Positions 7,877 through 15,249 of a stretch of DNA of 25,302 bases are shown here, piece after piece. The notes under the pieces are model-generated. The model made no database searches. It saw only the letters and a program-made list of their open reading frames with translations, and was not told the origin of the DNA. Location: the IMG/VR virus record IMGVR_UViG_3300021197_000932, positions 1 through 25,302 of that record. One strand, 5' to 3'. Position numbers and translations under genes: made by a program. The DNA is from a virus. Position 1 is the stretch's first letter, and every line of letters starts with the position of its first letter.

Positions 7877-8563
7877 TTATTCTATTTCCCTTAATTGAAA
7901 TTCAACAATTTTGTTTATGTGAGATCCAAGTTTAAATTGTACAAGTTGTAGCATCTTTTCATCGCTGATGTAGCCAATGCTTTCTCCACACCATGTTCCC
8001 CATCTACGAACAGTATCGCTATTGTTTACGCGGATAGTATCTGGGTATTGTGCTGCCCAGTTTGCCCAGTCTGTAAACTGTTCCAATTCCATTCTTTCAC
8101 CAAGTATCTGAAAGCGATACTTGCCATAGGGTAGCCGTTTTTTACGATAGCGTACATTTCGTTCCTGAATTGTACCAGGAAAATAACATACACTTCCTAG
8201 TTCCACCATCCTTTCAATTGGTGTGTCTTGTTTCGCTCCAAGTCTGTTTACATATGCAATAAGTTTTTCTATAGTAATGACATCATTGCAATAGTAGTTT
8301 AGAGTTCTATATTCTACCCTGACTCTATCTCCCTGTTTTTTAGCATATTTTCTAACTGTGCCAACAAAACTAGTGTGATGTTCTGTGTCAATTTTGAAAC
8401 CCCAGGAGTCAATAGTAGGCACACGCATTAGTTCAGGATATCTGTATTGGTATAGAATAACTTCTAATCTATAAAGATACTTACTGTAAAACAGTCTGTC
8501 GTTATGCTGTAACGGGAGGTTGTACTGATTGCTCAGAGCCTCCAGCTTCTGTAATGGTTCCAT
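7877..8563 (-). CDS. Conserved phage protein of unknown function
   Basis: 228 residues rich in Tyr, Arg and Trp, with no Walker, zinc or membrane motif. YRLEVILYQYRYPELMRVP (about 31-49) is the most distinctive stretch. The start lies inside the 3' end of the Clp gene, a 62-base overlap in another frame, with a weak AGG site upstream. No better start is visible inside. Its place directly after clp and dnaJ suggests co-expression with them, so it might be a substrate or adaptor, which is speculation. Confidence 0.65.
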   Translation of the reverse strand: MEPLQKLEALSNQYNLPLQHNDRLFYSKYLYRLEVILYQYRYPELMRVPTIDSWGFKIDTEHHTSFVGTVRKYAKKQGDRVRVEYRTLNYYCNDVITIEKLIAYVNRLGAKQDTPIERMVELGSVCYFPGTIQERNVRYRKKRLPYGKYRFQILGERMELEQFTDWANWAAQYPDTIRVNNSDTVRRWGTWCGESIGYISDEKMLQLVQFKLGSHINKIVEFQLREIE

Positions 8564-10778
8564 CTGTGTACCTAAATTTTATAACGAGCTTGTTATCTAC
8601 ATTTCTTATTTTAATTTTACAGCCATTCTTGTTATTGTCAACTGTTATTTGTTTAGCAATTGGCATACGCAACATAGTATCAATAGCACGAGACATTGGC
8701 CTTGCACCCATCTTATCGTCATATCCTTTTGCAAGAATAATGTCAATGCTTGATTCGTCAATGTGTAGAGCAAAGCCTTTTTCTTTAAGTTGCGTTTGTA
8801 GTTCCTTAATAAACTTCATACAAACTTTACGCTTTGCAACTTCAGGCAGTGGACCAAACTTACAAACTGCATCAATGCGGTTGCGGAACTCTGGAGCAAA
8901 GAACTTCTTGTATGCATCATCAACTGCTTCTGTGTGATGCTCTTGTTCGTTAAATCCAATTACACGTTTTTCTGATTCTGCAGCACCCAAATTAGTTGTG
9001 AGGATAACATAACTGTTACGAGCATCTACACGCTTACCGTTTGATCCTGTAACAAAACCTTCATCCATCAACTGTAGCAGCACATTACTAACATCTGGAT
9101 GCGCTTTTTCAATCTCATCAAATAGTATAACACTGTGCGGGTTACGTTCAATATCACGAATTAGCAAGCCGCCACTAAGATTGCTGTCTTCAAATCCAAC
9201 ATATCCAGGAGGTGCACCAATAAAACGTGCTACAGTATGACGCTCTTGATATTCACTCATATCATAGCGTAGTAGTTTCATTGCATTTGCTTCGGCAAGT
9301 TGTTTAGCAAGTTCTGTTTTACCTGTGCCTGTTGGACCAGTAAACACAAACACACCCAATGTCTTATCACGTTTGTTAAGTCCTGCTTTAGCAACCCAGA
9401 CCTTTTCAAGTACACCATCTACTGCACTGTCTTGTCCAAATACCTGTGACTTAATGCTTGCTTCAATGTCCTGAGGTTTGACTGTGTCTTCATTGTCCTC
9501 TAGTTGTGCAATAGGAATCTTTGCAAACTTTGAAATTTCTTCTAGGATGTTTTGACGGTCAATAACTGCGTCCTTTATACCAAGCCTACGTTGCTTTGCA
9601 CTAGCACTGTCAATCATATCAAATGCTTTATCTGGTAGTCTCTTGTCTGTGAGATAACGCACACTCAAATCAACTGCATCTTCAACTGCTTGCTTAGTAA
9701 TCTTGCAACTATGAAACTTCTCATAGTATTTCTTACTGCTCATAAGAATCTTTTTAGCAAGTGCGGGTGTAGGTTCTGTTACAGTAACGTGATAGAAGCG
9801 ACGCATCAGCGCACGATCTTTTTCAAAACTGCTATTATATTCTTCCCAGGTTGTGCTTGCTATTACTTTTAGTTTGCCTCTGCCCAAGTAAGGCTTGAGC
9901 ATGTTAGCAAAGTCTGTGCCACCGTTGCCTCCCGAACCTGCACCTTTAAGTGTGTGTGCTTCGTCAATAAACAGGATACACTTCTTCTTTTGTATAAGTG
10001 CGCCCAGCACTTCTTTTACACGTTCTTCAAACTGTCCACGATACTGTGTGCCTGCAAGCATATTGGCAACATCCAAGTTATACACCGTGTGATCTTGTAA
10101 ATATTCAGGTACCGCTTTATTAACAATTTTTACAGCAAGTCCTTCTGCAACTGCTGTTTTACCAACACCGGGATCACCTACCATAAGAACATTGCTTTTA
10201 TTGCGGCGTGCAAATGTTTGTGTTATATCATCAATGATGTCGTCTCTGCCTATGACAGGATCCAGTGTTTTCTCACTTGCTTGAGTGTTTAAATTTTCAC
10301 AATACTCATTGATAATACCATCTAGGTATTGCTCTTGTTGTTTATTCAACCCCAGTTGCCTACTGTTGTGCTTCACATGACGCATAAACTCTTCTTTTAC
10401 AACGTTATATTTCATCAAGAAGTAACTACTGTGACTATTGTTTTCACTCATAATACTAACAAAGATATCCAGTAGTGTTACTTTTTCTCTGCCACTAAAC
10501 AACACACTGGTAAGCGCACGATTAAAAACACGCTCCAGTGCTTGCGTTTTTACTTGGCTAATTTTATGAGAACTCTGAAATGCATCAGCAACATGACTTT
10601 CTAAATCAAGTTTTAATTCATCAAGTTGTACTCCAAACTCAATTATGAGCTGGGCAAAGTCTTTGTTTTGAAACATAGCAAGTAACATATGTTCAGTGCT
10701 AATATACATATGACCATACTTACCTGCAATCTTGCTTGCTGTGTCTAATGCTTTGTCTACTTCTCTAGCGGTTTTCAT
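8502..10778 (-). CDS. clpA: ClpA-like AAA+ unfoldase
   Basis: 758 residues, the length of ClpA, with two AAA+ modules and no ClpB-type coiled-coil arm between them. The Clp N-domain covers about 1-140. D1 has Walker A GDPGVGKT (201-208), pore loop AGTQYRGQFEERV and Walker B CILFIDEAH (267-275). D2 has GPTGTGKT (481-488), pore loop GAPPGYVGF, Walker B VILFDEIEKAH (550-560), and arginine-finger region FRNRID. Residues 607-609 are IGF, at the place where ClpA has its IGL loop that docks on ClpP, so the protein is likely able to pair with host ClpP; no phage ClpP is in the window. It unfolds protein substrates in the cytoplasm using ATP. Its ATG overlaps the dnaJ stop by four bases (ATGA), so the two are translationally coupled. 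Confidence 0.92.
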   Translation of the reverse strand: MKTAREVDKALDTASKIAGKYGHMYISTEHMLLAMFQNKDFAQLIIEFGVQLDELKLDLESHVADAFQSSHKISQVKTQALERVFNRALTSVLFSGREKVTLLDIFVSIMSENNSHSSYFLMKYNVVKEEFMRHVKHNSRQLGLNKQQEQYLDGIINEYCENLNTQASEKTLDPVIGRDDIIDDITQTFARRNKSNVLMVGDPGVGKTAVAEGLAVKIVNKAVPEYLQDHTVYNLDVANMLAGTQYRGQFEERVKEVLGALIQKKKCILFIDEAHTLKGAGSGGNGGTDFANMLKPYLGRGKLKVIASTTWEEYNSSFEKDRALMRRFYHVTVTEPTPALAKKILMSSKKYYEKFHSCKITKQAVEDAVDLSVRYLTDKRLPDKAFDMIDSASAKQRRLGIKDAVIDRQNILEEISKFAKIPIAQLEDNEDTVKPQDIEASIKSQVFGQDSAVDGVLEKVWVAKAGLNKRDKTLGVFVFTGPTGTGKTELAKQLAEANAMKLLRYDMSEYQERHTVARFIGAPPGYVGFEDSNLSGGLLIRDIERNPHSVILFDEIEKAHPDVSNVLLQLMDEGFVTGSNGKRVDARNSYVILTTNLGAAESEKRVIGFNEQEHHTEAVDDAYKKFFAPEFRNRIDAVCKFGPLPEVAKRKVCMKFIKELQTQLKEKGFALHIDESSIDIILAKGYDDKMGARPMSRAIDTMLRMPIAKQITVDNNKNGCKIKIRNVDNKLVIKFRYTDGTITEAGGSEQSVQPPVTA

Positions 10779-11602
10779 TCGTCATCCCGTAATTTTTTGC
10801 ATATATTTTTTTGTTGTTGTGTTAAGTTTTCTGGTATTTTTACCAGTACTTGTACAAGTAAATCGCCTCTTATGCCCTGCTTGTTATACATTCCATGTTT
10901 GGGTATTTTAAGAGTGGTACCATACTGTGTGCCCGAAGGTACATTAAGATTAATTGTTTTATTTTCAATAGTGTTAATTTGCACAACTGTACCTATTATA
11001 GCATCCCATGCGCCAAGTGTCAAGTGCATTTTTAAGTTATCACCTTCTCTAGCAAACACTTCATGTTCTACTATGTTTATTGTAACTGTTAGATCACCTG
11101 GAGGCAAATGAGCATGTGTTGTATCTCCTAGTGCTCCATATTTTATTTTAGTGCCATTATTAACACCCTGGGGGATTTTAAGATTAACTAAGTGTCTGCT
11201 TCCGTTAGTGTGTCTTATGCTCACTGTTTTTTCCTGGTACGCCAGTACTTCTTCCAGTGTACAGTCTATGCTTATGGCTAAATTTTTGTTTACTTTTGCA
11301 CGATGATATTCACGTTTACTAGGATGGAAACCTGCGCCACCAAACACTGTAAACATATCATCAAACACACTGTCCATGTTACCAGTGTTTATTTTAATGT
11401 TTTGTCTGCGACTGTTACGAACGTCAAACTCTGCACGTTTATGCGGATCTTTGAGAACTTCATACGCTTCAGCAACAGCATGAAACGTGTCAACATCACC
11501 GCCACTGTCAGGGTGATGCTGTTTTGCTTTGGTGCGATACGCTGATTGTATATCTTTAGGACTACATGTAGGTTCCAGTCCTAGTACATCATAATAGTTC
11601 AT
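10775..11602 (-). CDS. DnaJ/CbpA-like J-domain co-chaperone
   Basis: 275 residues. The J domain (about 1-62) has the catalytic HPD (30-32) that stimulates DnaK ATPase, and YEVLKDPHKRAEFD. A short Gly/Phe-type linker holds FDDMFTVFGGAGF, then two beta-sandwich client-binding domains (about 105-265; NLAISIDCTLEEVLAYQEKT, VNLKIPQGVNNGTKIKY). The CxxCxGxG zinc fingers of DnaJ proper are absent, so it is a class B protein like CbpA. It would recruit host DnaK to chosen proteins. The start has no ribosome site; a promoter-like TATAATTA lies five bases before the ATG, suggesting a leaderless message. It is followed by the ClpA-like gene with a four-base overlap. Confidence 0.9.
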   Translation of the reverse strand: MNYYDVLGLEPTCSPKDIQSAYRTKAKQHHPDSGGDVDTFHAVAEAYEVLKDPHKRAEFDVRNSRRQNIKINTGNMDSVFDDMFTVFGGAGFHPSKREYHRAKVNKNLAISIDCTLEEVLAYQEKTVSIRHTNGSRHLVNLKIPQGVNNGTKIKYGALGDTTHAHLPPGDLTVTINIVEHEVFAREGDNLKMHLTLGAWDAIIGTVVQINTIENKTINLNVPSGTQYGTTLKIPKHGMYNKQGIRGDLLVQVLVKIPENLTQQQKNICKKLRDDE

Positions 11603-11607
11603 AACTG

Positions 11608-11638
11608 TAATTATACTATACTAGGACTCCTATGTAAA
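11608..11638 (-). promoter_or_regulatory. Promoter before dnaJ: TTTACA-17-TATAAT, also TATAATTA late-like box
   Basis: On the minus strand TTTACA (11638-11633) and TATAAT (11615-11610) are 17 bases apart, a good sigma70 pair. The same -10 region read as TATAATTA (11615-11608) differs by one base from the late consensus and lies exactly five bases before the dnaJ ATG at 11602. Either reading places the transcript start at or next to the start codon. Confidence 0.5.
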
Positions 11639-11641
11639 CTT

Positions 11642-11998
11642 TTACTTTTTAGGTTTTGCACCCATTGCTTGTGCACCAAAGAATGCAGCAACAATAGCAG
11701 CAACAGAAACAAAGTATACTGCTGCCATATCCCCAAGAATTTTAGCCGCCTGGTCAACACCAACTAGCACCGCAACTAGAACAATTGCTGGATACAACAA
11801 CATACCCGACAGACTAAACCAAGCCATCTTACGCTGTGCATCACGCATTGCATCTGCATCTTCAAGTTCTTTACGCTTGAACTCTAGATACATTTGTTCT
11901 TCTTCTTTGCTTACATGTCCATCACCGTTACTATCTGCTGGATGGAAACCTGCAGCTGACTTTGCTGCAGCAATATCTTCTTTTGTTGGGCTTGCCAT
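11642..11998 (-). CDS. EF-hand membrane protein
   Basis: 118 residues. A complete EF-hand loop is present: DSNGDGHVSKEE (22-33) with ligands D22, N24, D26, S30 and E33, the standard calcium spacing. A charged helix follows, then two hydrophobic segments (about 60-80 and 91-112) and a basic end AKPKK. The loop therefore lies in an N-terminal soluble domain tied to the inner membrane. There is a single EF-hand, so pairing would need a dimer. It has its own exact TATAAATA box and a strong GAGGAG site, pointing to high late expression. A calcium-responsive membrane or lysis role (holin-like size and topology) is possible but unproven; a virion-associated role is the alternative. Confidence 0.8.
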   Translation of the reverse strand: MASPTKEDIAAAKSAAGFHPADSNGDGHVSKEEEQMYLEFKRKELEDADAMRDAQRKMAWFSLSGMLLYPAIVLVAVLVGVDQAAKILGDMAAVYFVSVAAIVAAFFGAQAMGAKPKK

Positions 11999-12021
11999 TG
12001 AAATTCTCCTCGTTATATCAA

Positions 12022-12029
12022 TATTTATA
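12022..12029 (-). promoter_or_regulatory. T4-type late promoter box TATAAATA
   Basis: An exact TATAAATA on the minus strand, 23 bases before the ATG at 11998, followed by a GAGGAG ribosome site. It predicts an 18-base leader for the EF-hand gene. It is divergent from the box at 12050 on the other strand. Confidence 0.75.
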
Positions 12030-12049
12030 AATTAAGAATCTTCTATCTC

Positions 12050-12057
12050 CATAAATA
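12050..12057 (+). promoter_or_regulatory. Late-type box CATAAATA, leaderless spacing
   Basis: CATAAATA on the plus strand ends five bases before the ATG at 12063. In T4 late promoters transcription begins about that far past the box, so the message would begin at the start codon. There is no ribosome site, which fits. Confidence 0.45.
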
Positions 12058-12062
12058 TCTAT

Positions 12063-12443
12063 ATGAATTACGGAATAATACACAAATATTTTACTGATCA
12101 AGATCTAGAAGACTTTCCAGAAGATGCTTTTATAAACAGACTAAGTGCAACATTTCACCTACCCTTGGAACTACAGATTTGGCACTACTGCACCAGTAGT
12201 GTTCCAGTAGGACCACACACAGACTTACACCACAATGGAGTAGAGAATTATATGCAGTTCCTAGTTCCTGACAGTGTTAATTTTGATCCTACATTGTGTG
12301 GTCTTACAAGCACAGTGATAGAAGGTCAAGACCTAAAGTGGGAAAGAGGAAGTTTACTGTGGTGGCACAGCAAGTGCAAACACTGGAGTGGTAGACAAAA
12401 TCGTAGTCGTCAATGTTGGGTTATTCAGACTCGAGTTTCTTAA
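12063..12443 (+). CDS. Small 2-oxoglutarate/Fe(II) oxygenase-like protein
   Basis: 126 residues, the only plus-strand gene within the long minus-strand block. It has an HxD pair (H52, D54 in PVGPHTD), a later histidine H107 (CKHWSG) 53 residues on, and arginines 7-9 residues after that (R114, R116): the spacing of the iron-binding HxD...H triad and the 2-oxoglutarate-binding arginine of this superfamily. The family is usually longer, so this is a minimal double-stranded beta-helix or a relative that has lost function. The substrate is unknown. Its 3' end overlaps a convergent gene by 23 bases. A late-type box lies five bases before the ATG and there is no ribosome site. The enzyme call is a motif-based inference. 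Confidence 0.6.
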   Translation: MNYGIIHKYFTDQDLEDFPEDAFINRLSATFHLPLELQIWHYCTSSVPVGPHTDLHHNGVENYMQFLVPDSVNFDPTLCGLTSTVIEGQDLKWERGSLLWWHSKCKHWSGRQNRSRQCWVIQTRVS

Positions 12444-12699
12444 TTCGTGCTTCTAACTCGTCAATTTTATCTGTAATCTTTGGATATTTTACACGCCAAG
12501 CATTTGGATCGTTTTGCAGCCAGGTCCATCCCCACTTAATAGCGAGGCATTCGAGACTTGCATCAAACTTGCTCACTGCCCATATAGCCATGCGTGTATC
12601 TTTAAACCAAAACAAAAATGCTGCACCAAAAAGTGATCCTGCTATTCCTGTATAGATCCATAAGCGATCACTCGCCATGTTTGAGATCATCTCCCACAT
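12421..12699 (-). CDS. Membrane protein with C-terminal coiled coil
   Basis: 92 residues. One hydrophobic segment (about 14-31, LWIYTGIAGSLFGAAFLFWF) near the N-terminus, a Trp-rich middle (AIKWGWTWL) and a heptad-like end IDELEARIKKLESE. A strong GGAGGAG site precedes the ATG at 12699. It overlaps the upstream FkbM gene by 32 bases. Small one-span proteins of this kind are common in marine T4-like phages; I do not know a function. A holin-related role can be considered since spanins and endolysin are close, but a single span plus coiled coil does not prove it. Confidence 0.65.
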   Translation of the reverse strand: MWEMISNMASDRLWIYTGIAGSLFGAAFLFWFKDTRMAIWAVSKFDASLECLAIKWGWTWLQNDPNAWRVKYPKITDKIDELEARIKKLESE

Positions 12700-13480
12700 T
12701 TTTATTTCTCCTCCAAACCATTCTTTCTACAGTGTCGTCTCTGTCAACAACTGCTTGTAATGTAGTATTTAACTTTTCTCTACTGCAAATCCAGTTAACA
12801 ACGCCATGCTGATTTCCAAACACATTGTCAGCGTTCTTTTTGTGGTTGTTTGTGTTATATGTTGCTACTGGCATCCAGTACATATAGTAGTTAAAACTGT
12901 TTAAGTAGTCATATATCTTACTATATGTTGTAGGATCCTGCATTTCAATTAGCAAGTCTGGCTTAAATCCTTGAAGGGTTGCTGGCATACCTTCTAGTAC
13001 TTCAATCTCCATGCCTTCTACGTCTATCTTCACAAAATCAACTTGAGGTAAACCTAGCATATCTAATCTAGCAGTTTTTACATCCGAGCCTGTAACAAGT
13101 GCAGTTTTTCCATAATCAAACTGTGTGCTTGTTTCTCCAAATTGATTACCCAAAGCCAGTCTTGTTGTAGTAACATTGTCACAACCACAGCCGCTACAAT
13201 TTTTTACTAGTACATCAAAGTTATCTAGATCAGGTTCAATTGCGATTACACGTTGTACATATGGACTAACGCCTACTGTGTGTACGCCTATGTTTGCACC
13301 AACGTCAACAAACCAACTAGTTGGGGTAACTAAACTTTTTATTGCATCTATTTCAATGTGACAATATTCACCATACAATTCTAATGCACGACCTATAGTA
13401 GGATCATCTTGTATATACAGCATATTACCGTAACGAGTGTTAGTCTGTACTAGTGTCTTTGTTGTCGTCTGATGACGCAT
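12668..13480 (-). CDS. FkbM family methyltransferase
   Basis: 270 residues. S-adenosylmethionine motif I is FVDVGANIGVHTVGV (57-71), followed by the acidic VIAIEPD (78-84) that binds the ribose; DFVKIDVEGMEIEVLEGM (about 148-165) is the FkbM signature. These enzymes O-methylate sugars or polyketides, and phage copies are usually near glycosyltransferases, so the likely target is a glycan. Cytoplasmic. The first ATG (13480) overlaps the outer-spanin gene by 41 bases and its ribosome site (GAGG) is 12 bases away; the true start could lie slightly downstream near residue 12. The tail also overlaps the next gene. Confidence 0.85.
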   Translation of the reverse strand: MRHQTTTKTLVQTNTRYGNMLYIQDDPTIGRALELYGEYCHIEIDAIKSLVTPTSWFVDVGANIGVHTVGVSPYVQRVIAIEPDLDNFDVLVKNCSGCGCDNVTTTRLALGNQFGETSTQFDYGKTALVTGSDVKTARLDMLGLPQVDFVKIDVEGMEIEVLEGMPATLQGFKPDLLIEMQDPTTYSKIYDYLNSFNYYMYWMPVATYNTNNHKKNADNVFGNQHGVVNWICSREKLNTTLQAVVDRDDTVERMVWRRNKNVGDDLKHGE

Positions 13481-13862
13481 CTGGCTTCATTGCCTCTTCG
13501 TAATAGATAATAATTTCTTTTTGTTGATTAATAAAGCGGCGTAGTTCTGCAACGTTGAGTGCTAAATTTTCGTAATCTTTAACGCTAAGTGCAACAAAAG
13601 CCAAGTCGCCATTCTCTGCCTTAAAGTCCTCAATAAACTTTTGTAGGTTTGCCTCGTTGACTACATATACTCTGGTGTCAACTAAATCAATTGGCTTTGG
13701 TCGTGTCGCTATCGGTACTGTTGTTTTCACCGTCTGCGTCACTACTTGGATCTCCGGCTCCGGTTGTAGGCGACTGCAACCACTTAGGAAGAGGACGGCT
13801 ACTGCCATCAGTGCTACCGGTCTCGCCCATGATTTCACGCCATAGTTTTGCTGTTGCGCCAT
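13440..13862 (-). CDS. Probable outer-membrane spanin lipoprotein (Rz1-like)
   Basis: 140 residues. A signal peptide ends in a lipobox LSGC (C29; FLSGCSRL), so the mature protein would be lipidated at C29 and sorted to the outer membrane. A proline-containing stretch (QPEPE, ATRPKPI) follows, then a helical part. Its start lies inside the inner-spanin gene in another frame, with AAGGA nine bases upstream; the two share 176 bases. This nested arrangement is the classical Rz/Rz1 layout. It is longer than lambda Rz1 (60 residues). Role: joins the inner spanin to fuse inner and outer membranes at the last step of lysis. A plain lipoprotein of other function is possible, but the context argues for a spanin. 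Confidence 0.75.
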   Translation of the reverse strand: MAQQQNYGVKSWARPVALMAVAVLFLSGCSRLQPEPEIQVVTQTVKTTVPIATRPKPIDLVDTRVYVVNEANLQKFIEDFKAENGDLAFVALSVKDYENLALNVAELRRFINQQKEIIIYYEEAMKPDASSDDNKDTSTD

Positions 13863-14187
13863 TCATACGTCCTTCTAGATTTGCTGCATCTCGTAATGCA
13901 TCTCCAAGCAAGTCTAACTGACGAAGTTTTTTGCGTAGGTTATCTCCATACGCTTCTGCTTCCTGTAACTGTGCTTGTAAGTTTTGTTGTAGTTTTGCGT
14001 TATTCGCTGCTTCTGCTCTTAGTGTGTCTATGCTTGCTTCACTGGTTTCAATCGCAACTTCTAGTTTAGCATTGTTGTCTCGTAACGTTGCTATCTCTGC
14101 TTGCGTTGTGTCGTAATAATACTTGGCACCATATCCAGCGATGCCAAGAACGCCTATAAGCGCAATAAGTGCATAGACTTTAAACAT
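13687..14187 (-). CDS. Probable inner-membrane spanin (Rz-like)
   Basis: 166 residues. One N-terminal membrane anchor (about 4-22, VYALIALIGVLGIAGYGAK), then a long alanine/leucine/glutamate coiled coil (about 28-115, with TLRDNNAKLEVAIETSEA) reaching into the periplasm, and a low-complexity Ser/Asp/Gly tail. This is the plan of Rz-type i-spanins. The Rz1-like lipoprotein gene starts within its 3' half. Its ATG directly follows the stop of the small membrane gene (TAGATG), so it is coupled. It lies between that gene and the outer spanin in a lysis region that includes the endolysin. Assigned by architecture and position; no direct sequence match claimed. Confidence 0.72.
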   Translation of the reverse strand: MFKVYALIALIGVLGIAGYGAKYYYDTTQAEIATLRDNNAKLEVAIETSEASIDTLRAEAANNAKLQQNLQAQLQEAEAYGDNLRKKLRQLDLLGDALRDAANLEGRMNGATAKLWREIMGETGSTDGSSRPLPKWLQSPTTGAGDPSSDADGENNSTDSDTTKAN

Positions 14188-14352
14188 CTATTCGCTCTTG
14201 TAAATTGTCCAAGCACCATAAGCAATAGCAATATATGCTGCTAGTTTAGCAAATGGCCCTGCAATAAGAATGACTAGCCCAACACCAATTAGCATTGCGC
14301 CGTCCCACGAAGTACGTTCCTCAATTCTACTGTTTATCCATTTTTTAACCAT
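14188..14352 (-). CDS. Small membrane protein, holin candidate
   Basis: 54 residues. A basic N-terminus with MVKKWINSRIEERTSWDG and then a largely hydrophobic region (about 20-50, with a break at GPFAK), fitting one long or two short spans. A longer frame upstream exists, but the ATG at 14352 has an AAAGGA site seven bases before it and overlaps the upstream stop by eight bases, so it is preferred. Directly followed by the two spanins and only about 450 bases from the endolysin, it is a reasonable holin candidate; small phage membrane proteins of other function cannot be excluded. Confidence 0.55.
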   Translation of the reverse strand: MVKKWINSRIEERTSWDGAMLIGVGLVILIAGPFAKLAAYIAIAYGAWTIYKSE

Positions 14353-14518
14353 CTTGATATCCTTTCTTGCTACACATCTTACAACGACATGCATCACACA
14401 CTTTAATAATGTTAAAGCCGCCATCGTAATCGCGTTCTTCACGCCAGTTTTGCGTTCCGCAATGACTGTTATCACCGCAGTTTTGACATTTAGTTGGTGT
14501 GTATTTTACTTGAGTCAA
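14345..14518 (-). CDS. Small zinc-ribbon protein
   Basis: About 57 residues with four cysteine pairs or near-pairs: CQNCGDNSHC near the start and CDACRCKMC near the end. Two zinc-binding knuckles are likely. No helix-turn-helix or enzyme motif is visible. The longest frame begins with GTG at 14551 and overlaps the upstream gene by 32 bases; a TTG at 14518 lies just after that gene's stop with GGA six bases upstream and I prefer it. The end overlaps the next start by eight bases. Possible nucleic-acid binding or protein-binding adaptor; undetermined. Confidence 0.6.
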   Translation of the reverse strand: MTQVKYTPTKCQNCGDNSHCGTQNWREERDYDGGFNIIKVCDACRCKMCSKKGYQDG

Positions 14519-14519
14519 A

Positions 14520-14768
14520 TTATGTCCAACTTTTGTTAATTTCAGGTCCACTAATTGTTAAAAAATATTTGTTACCTGCATCATTTACACCATGCTTGAT
14601 GCTATGTCCTGCAGGAATCCTAGAACTAATATCACGCATAATATATCCATGTGCATCATCCCATCCATGTTCAACTGTACGATCTTTACTACTCCACCAT
14701 GTGTCAATATCACTTTGTGACATTGCTTCACTGTATGGATTTACTGGGTTTTCAAAACCAAATCCCAT
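14520..14768 (-). CDS. Small Trp-rich protein of unknown function
   Basis: 82 residues, rich in His, Trp, Ser and Asp, no membrane segment. The AGGAG site upstream of ATG at 14768 is strong and a late-type box AATAAATA sits 31 bases before it, so it is likely the first gene of a late transcript that continues into the zinc-ribbon, membrane and spanin genes. I do not recognise the family. Confidence 0.6.
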   Translation of the reverse strand: MGFGFENPVNPYSEAMSQSDIDTWWSSKDRTVEHGWDDAHGYIMRDISSRIPAGHSIKHGVNDAGNKYFLTISGPEINKSWT

Positions 14769-14799
14769 TGTTAGCTCTCCTAAAATACAACATTAGCAG

Positions 14800-14807
14800 T
14801 ATTTATT
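14800..14807 (-). promoter_or_regulatory. Late-type promoter box AATAAATA
   Basis: AATAAATA on the minus strand, one base from the late consensus (first position), 31 bases before the ATG at 14768 with AGGAG between. It overlaps the stop of the endolysin gene. It would drive the region holding the holin candidate and spanins. Confidence 0.45.
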
Positions 14808-15249
14808 AGGCAAGAGCTCTCATACGTTGGACAAGGCGTTCTGCTCTATTAGTTACCTGACGGTACCATCCACTGTCAACCATTTCATCTGCAGCATCAT
14901 TCCAGTCACGATTGTCTACGCCACGCTTCATACCCTTGAACTTGCTAAGTCTAGGACGGCCCATATTAAACATCATGTTAGCAACAATTAGTTGCACTTC
15001 TTCTGGCAAGTCATCAAAATCTGGATAGAGGATTTGGCAATCCGCTAATACTATTTCACAGTCTTTTTGGAAAAGTTCTGTAACACGTTCTTCTGTTACT
15101 GGAGTACCGACATCAGCACCATACTCGGGGTCACTCTCAAGGATAAGATGCCCAATGCCAACAGTAGGCAAACCCAGATGATCCAGGTATACTTCATATA
15201 CTACGCCTTCGTCAGTCGCGAGATCTTCTTGTAAACGCTCTAAATTCAT
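14806..15249 (-). CDS. T4-type endolysin (lysozyme, GH24)
   Basis: 147 residues, close to T4 lysozyme (164). E14, D23 and T29 reproduce the T4 catalytic E11, D20, T26 spacing (DEGVVYEVYLDHLGLPTVGIGH, read in two parts), followed by GIGH. Near the end WYRQVTNRAERLVQRMR matches the WYNQTPNRAKR region that lines the T4 active site. It cleaves the beta-1,4 bond of peptidoglycan during lysis. No signal sequence, so release requires a holin. GGAG precedes ATG at 15249. It is the first gene of the lysis block, followed by small membrane and spanin genes. The start lies inside the 3' end of the upstream gene by 38 bases. Confidence 0.93.
   Translation of the reverse strand: MNLERLQEDLATDEGVVYEVYLDHLGLPTVGIGHLILESDPEYGADVGTPVTEERVTELFQKDCEIVLADCQILYPDFDDLPEEVQLIVANMMFNMGRPRLSKFKGMKRGVDNRDWNDAADEMVDSGWYRQVTNRAERLVQRMRALA

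Noticed and set aside
14188-14475. 95-residue version of the small membrane protein
   Set aside because: The longer start overlaps most of the zinc-ribbon gene and adds a Cys/Val-rich segment read from its frame; the ATG at 14352 has a ribosome site at the junction.
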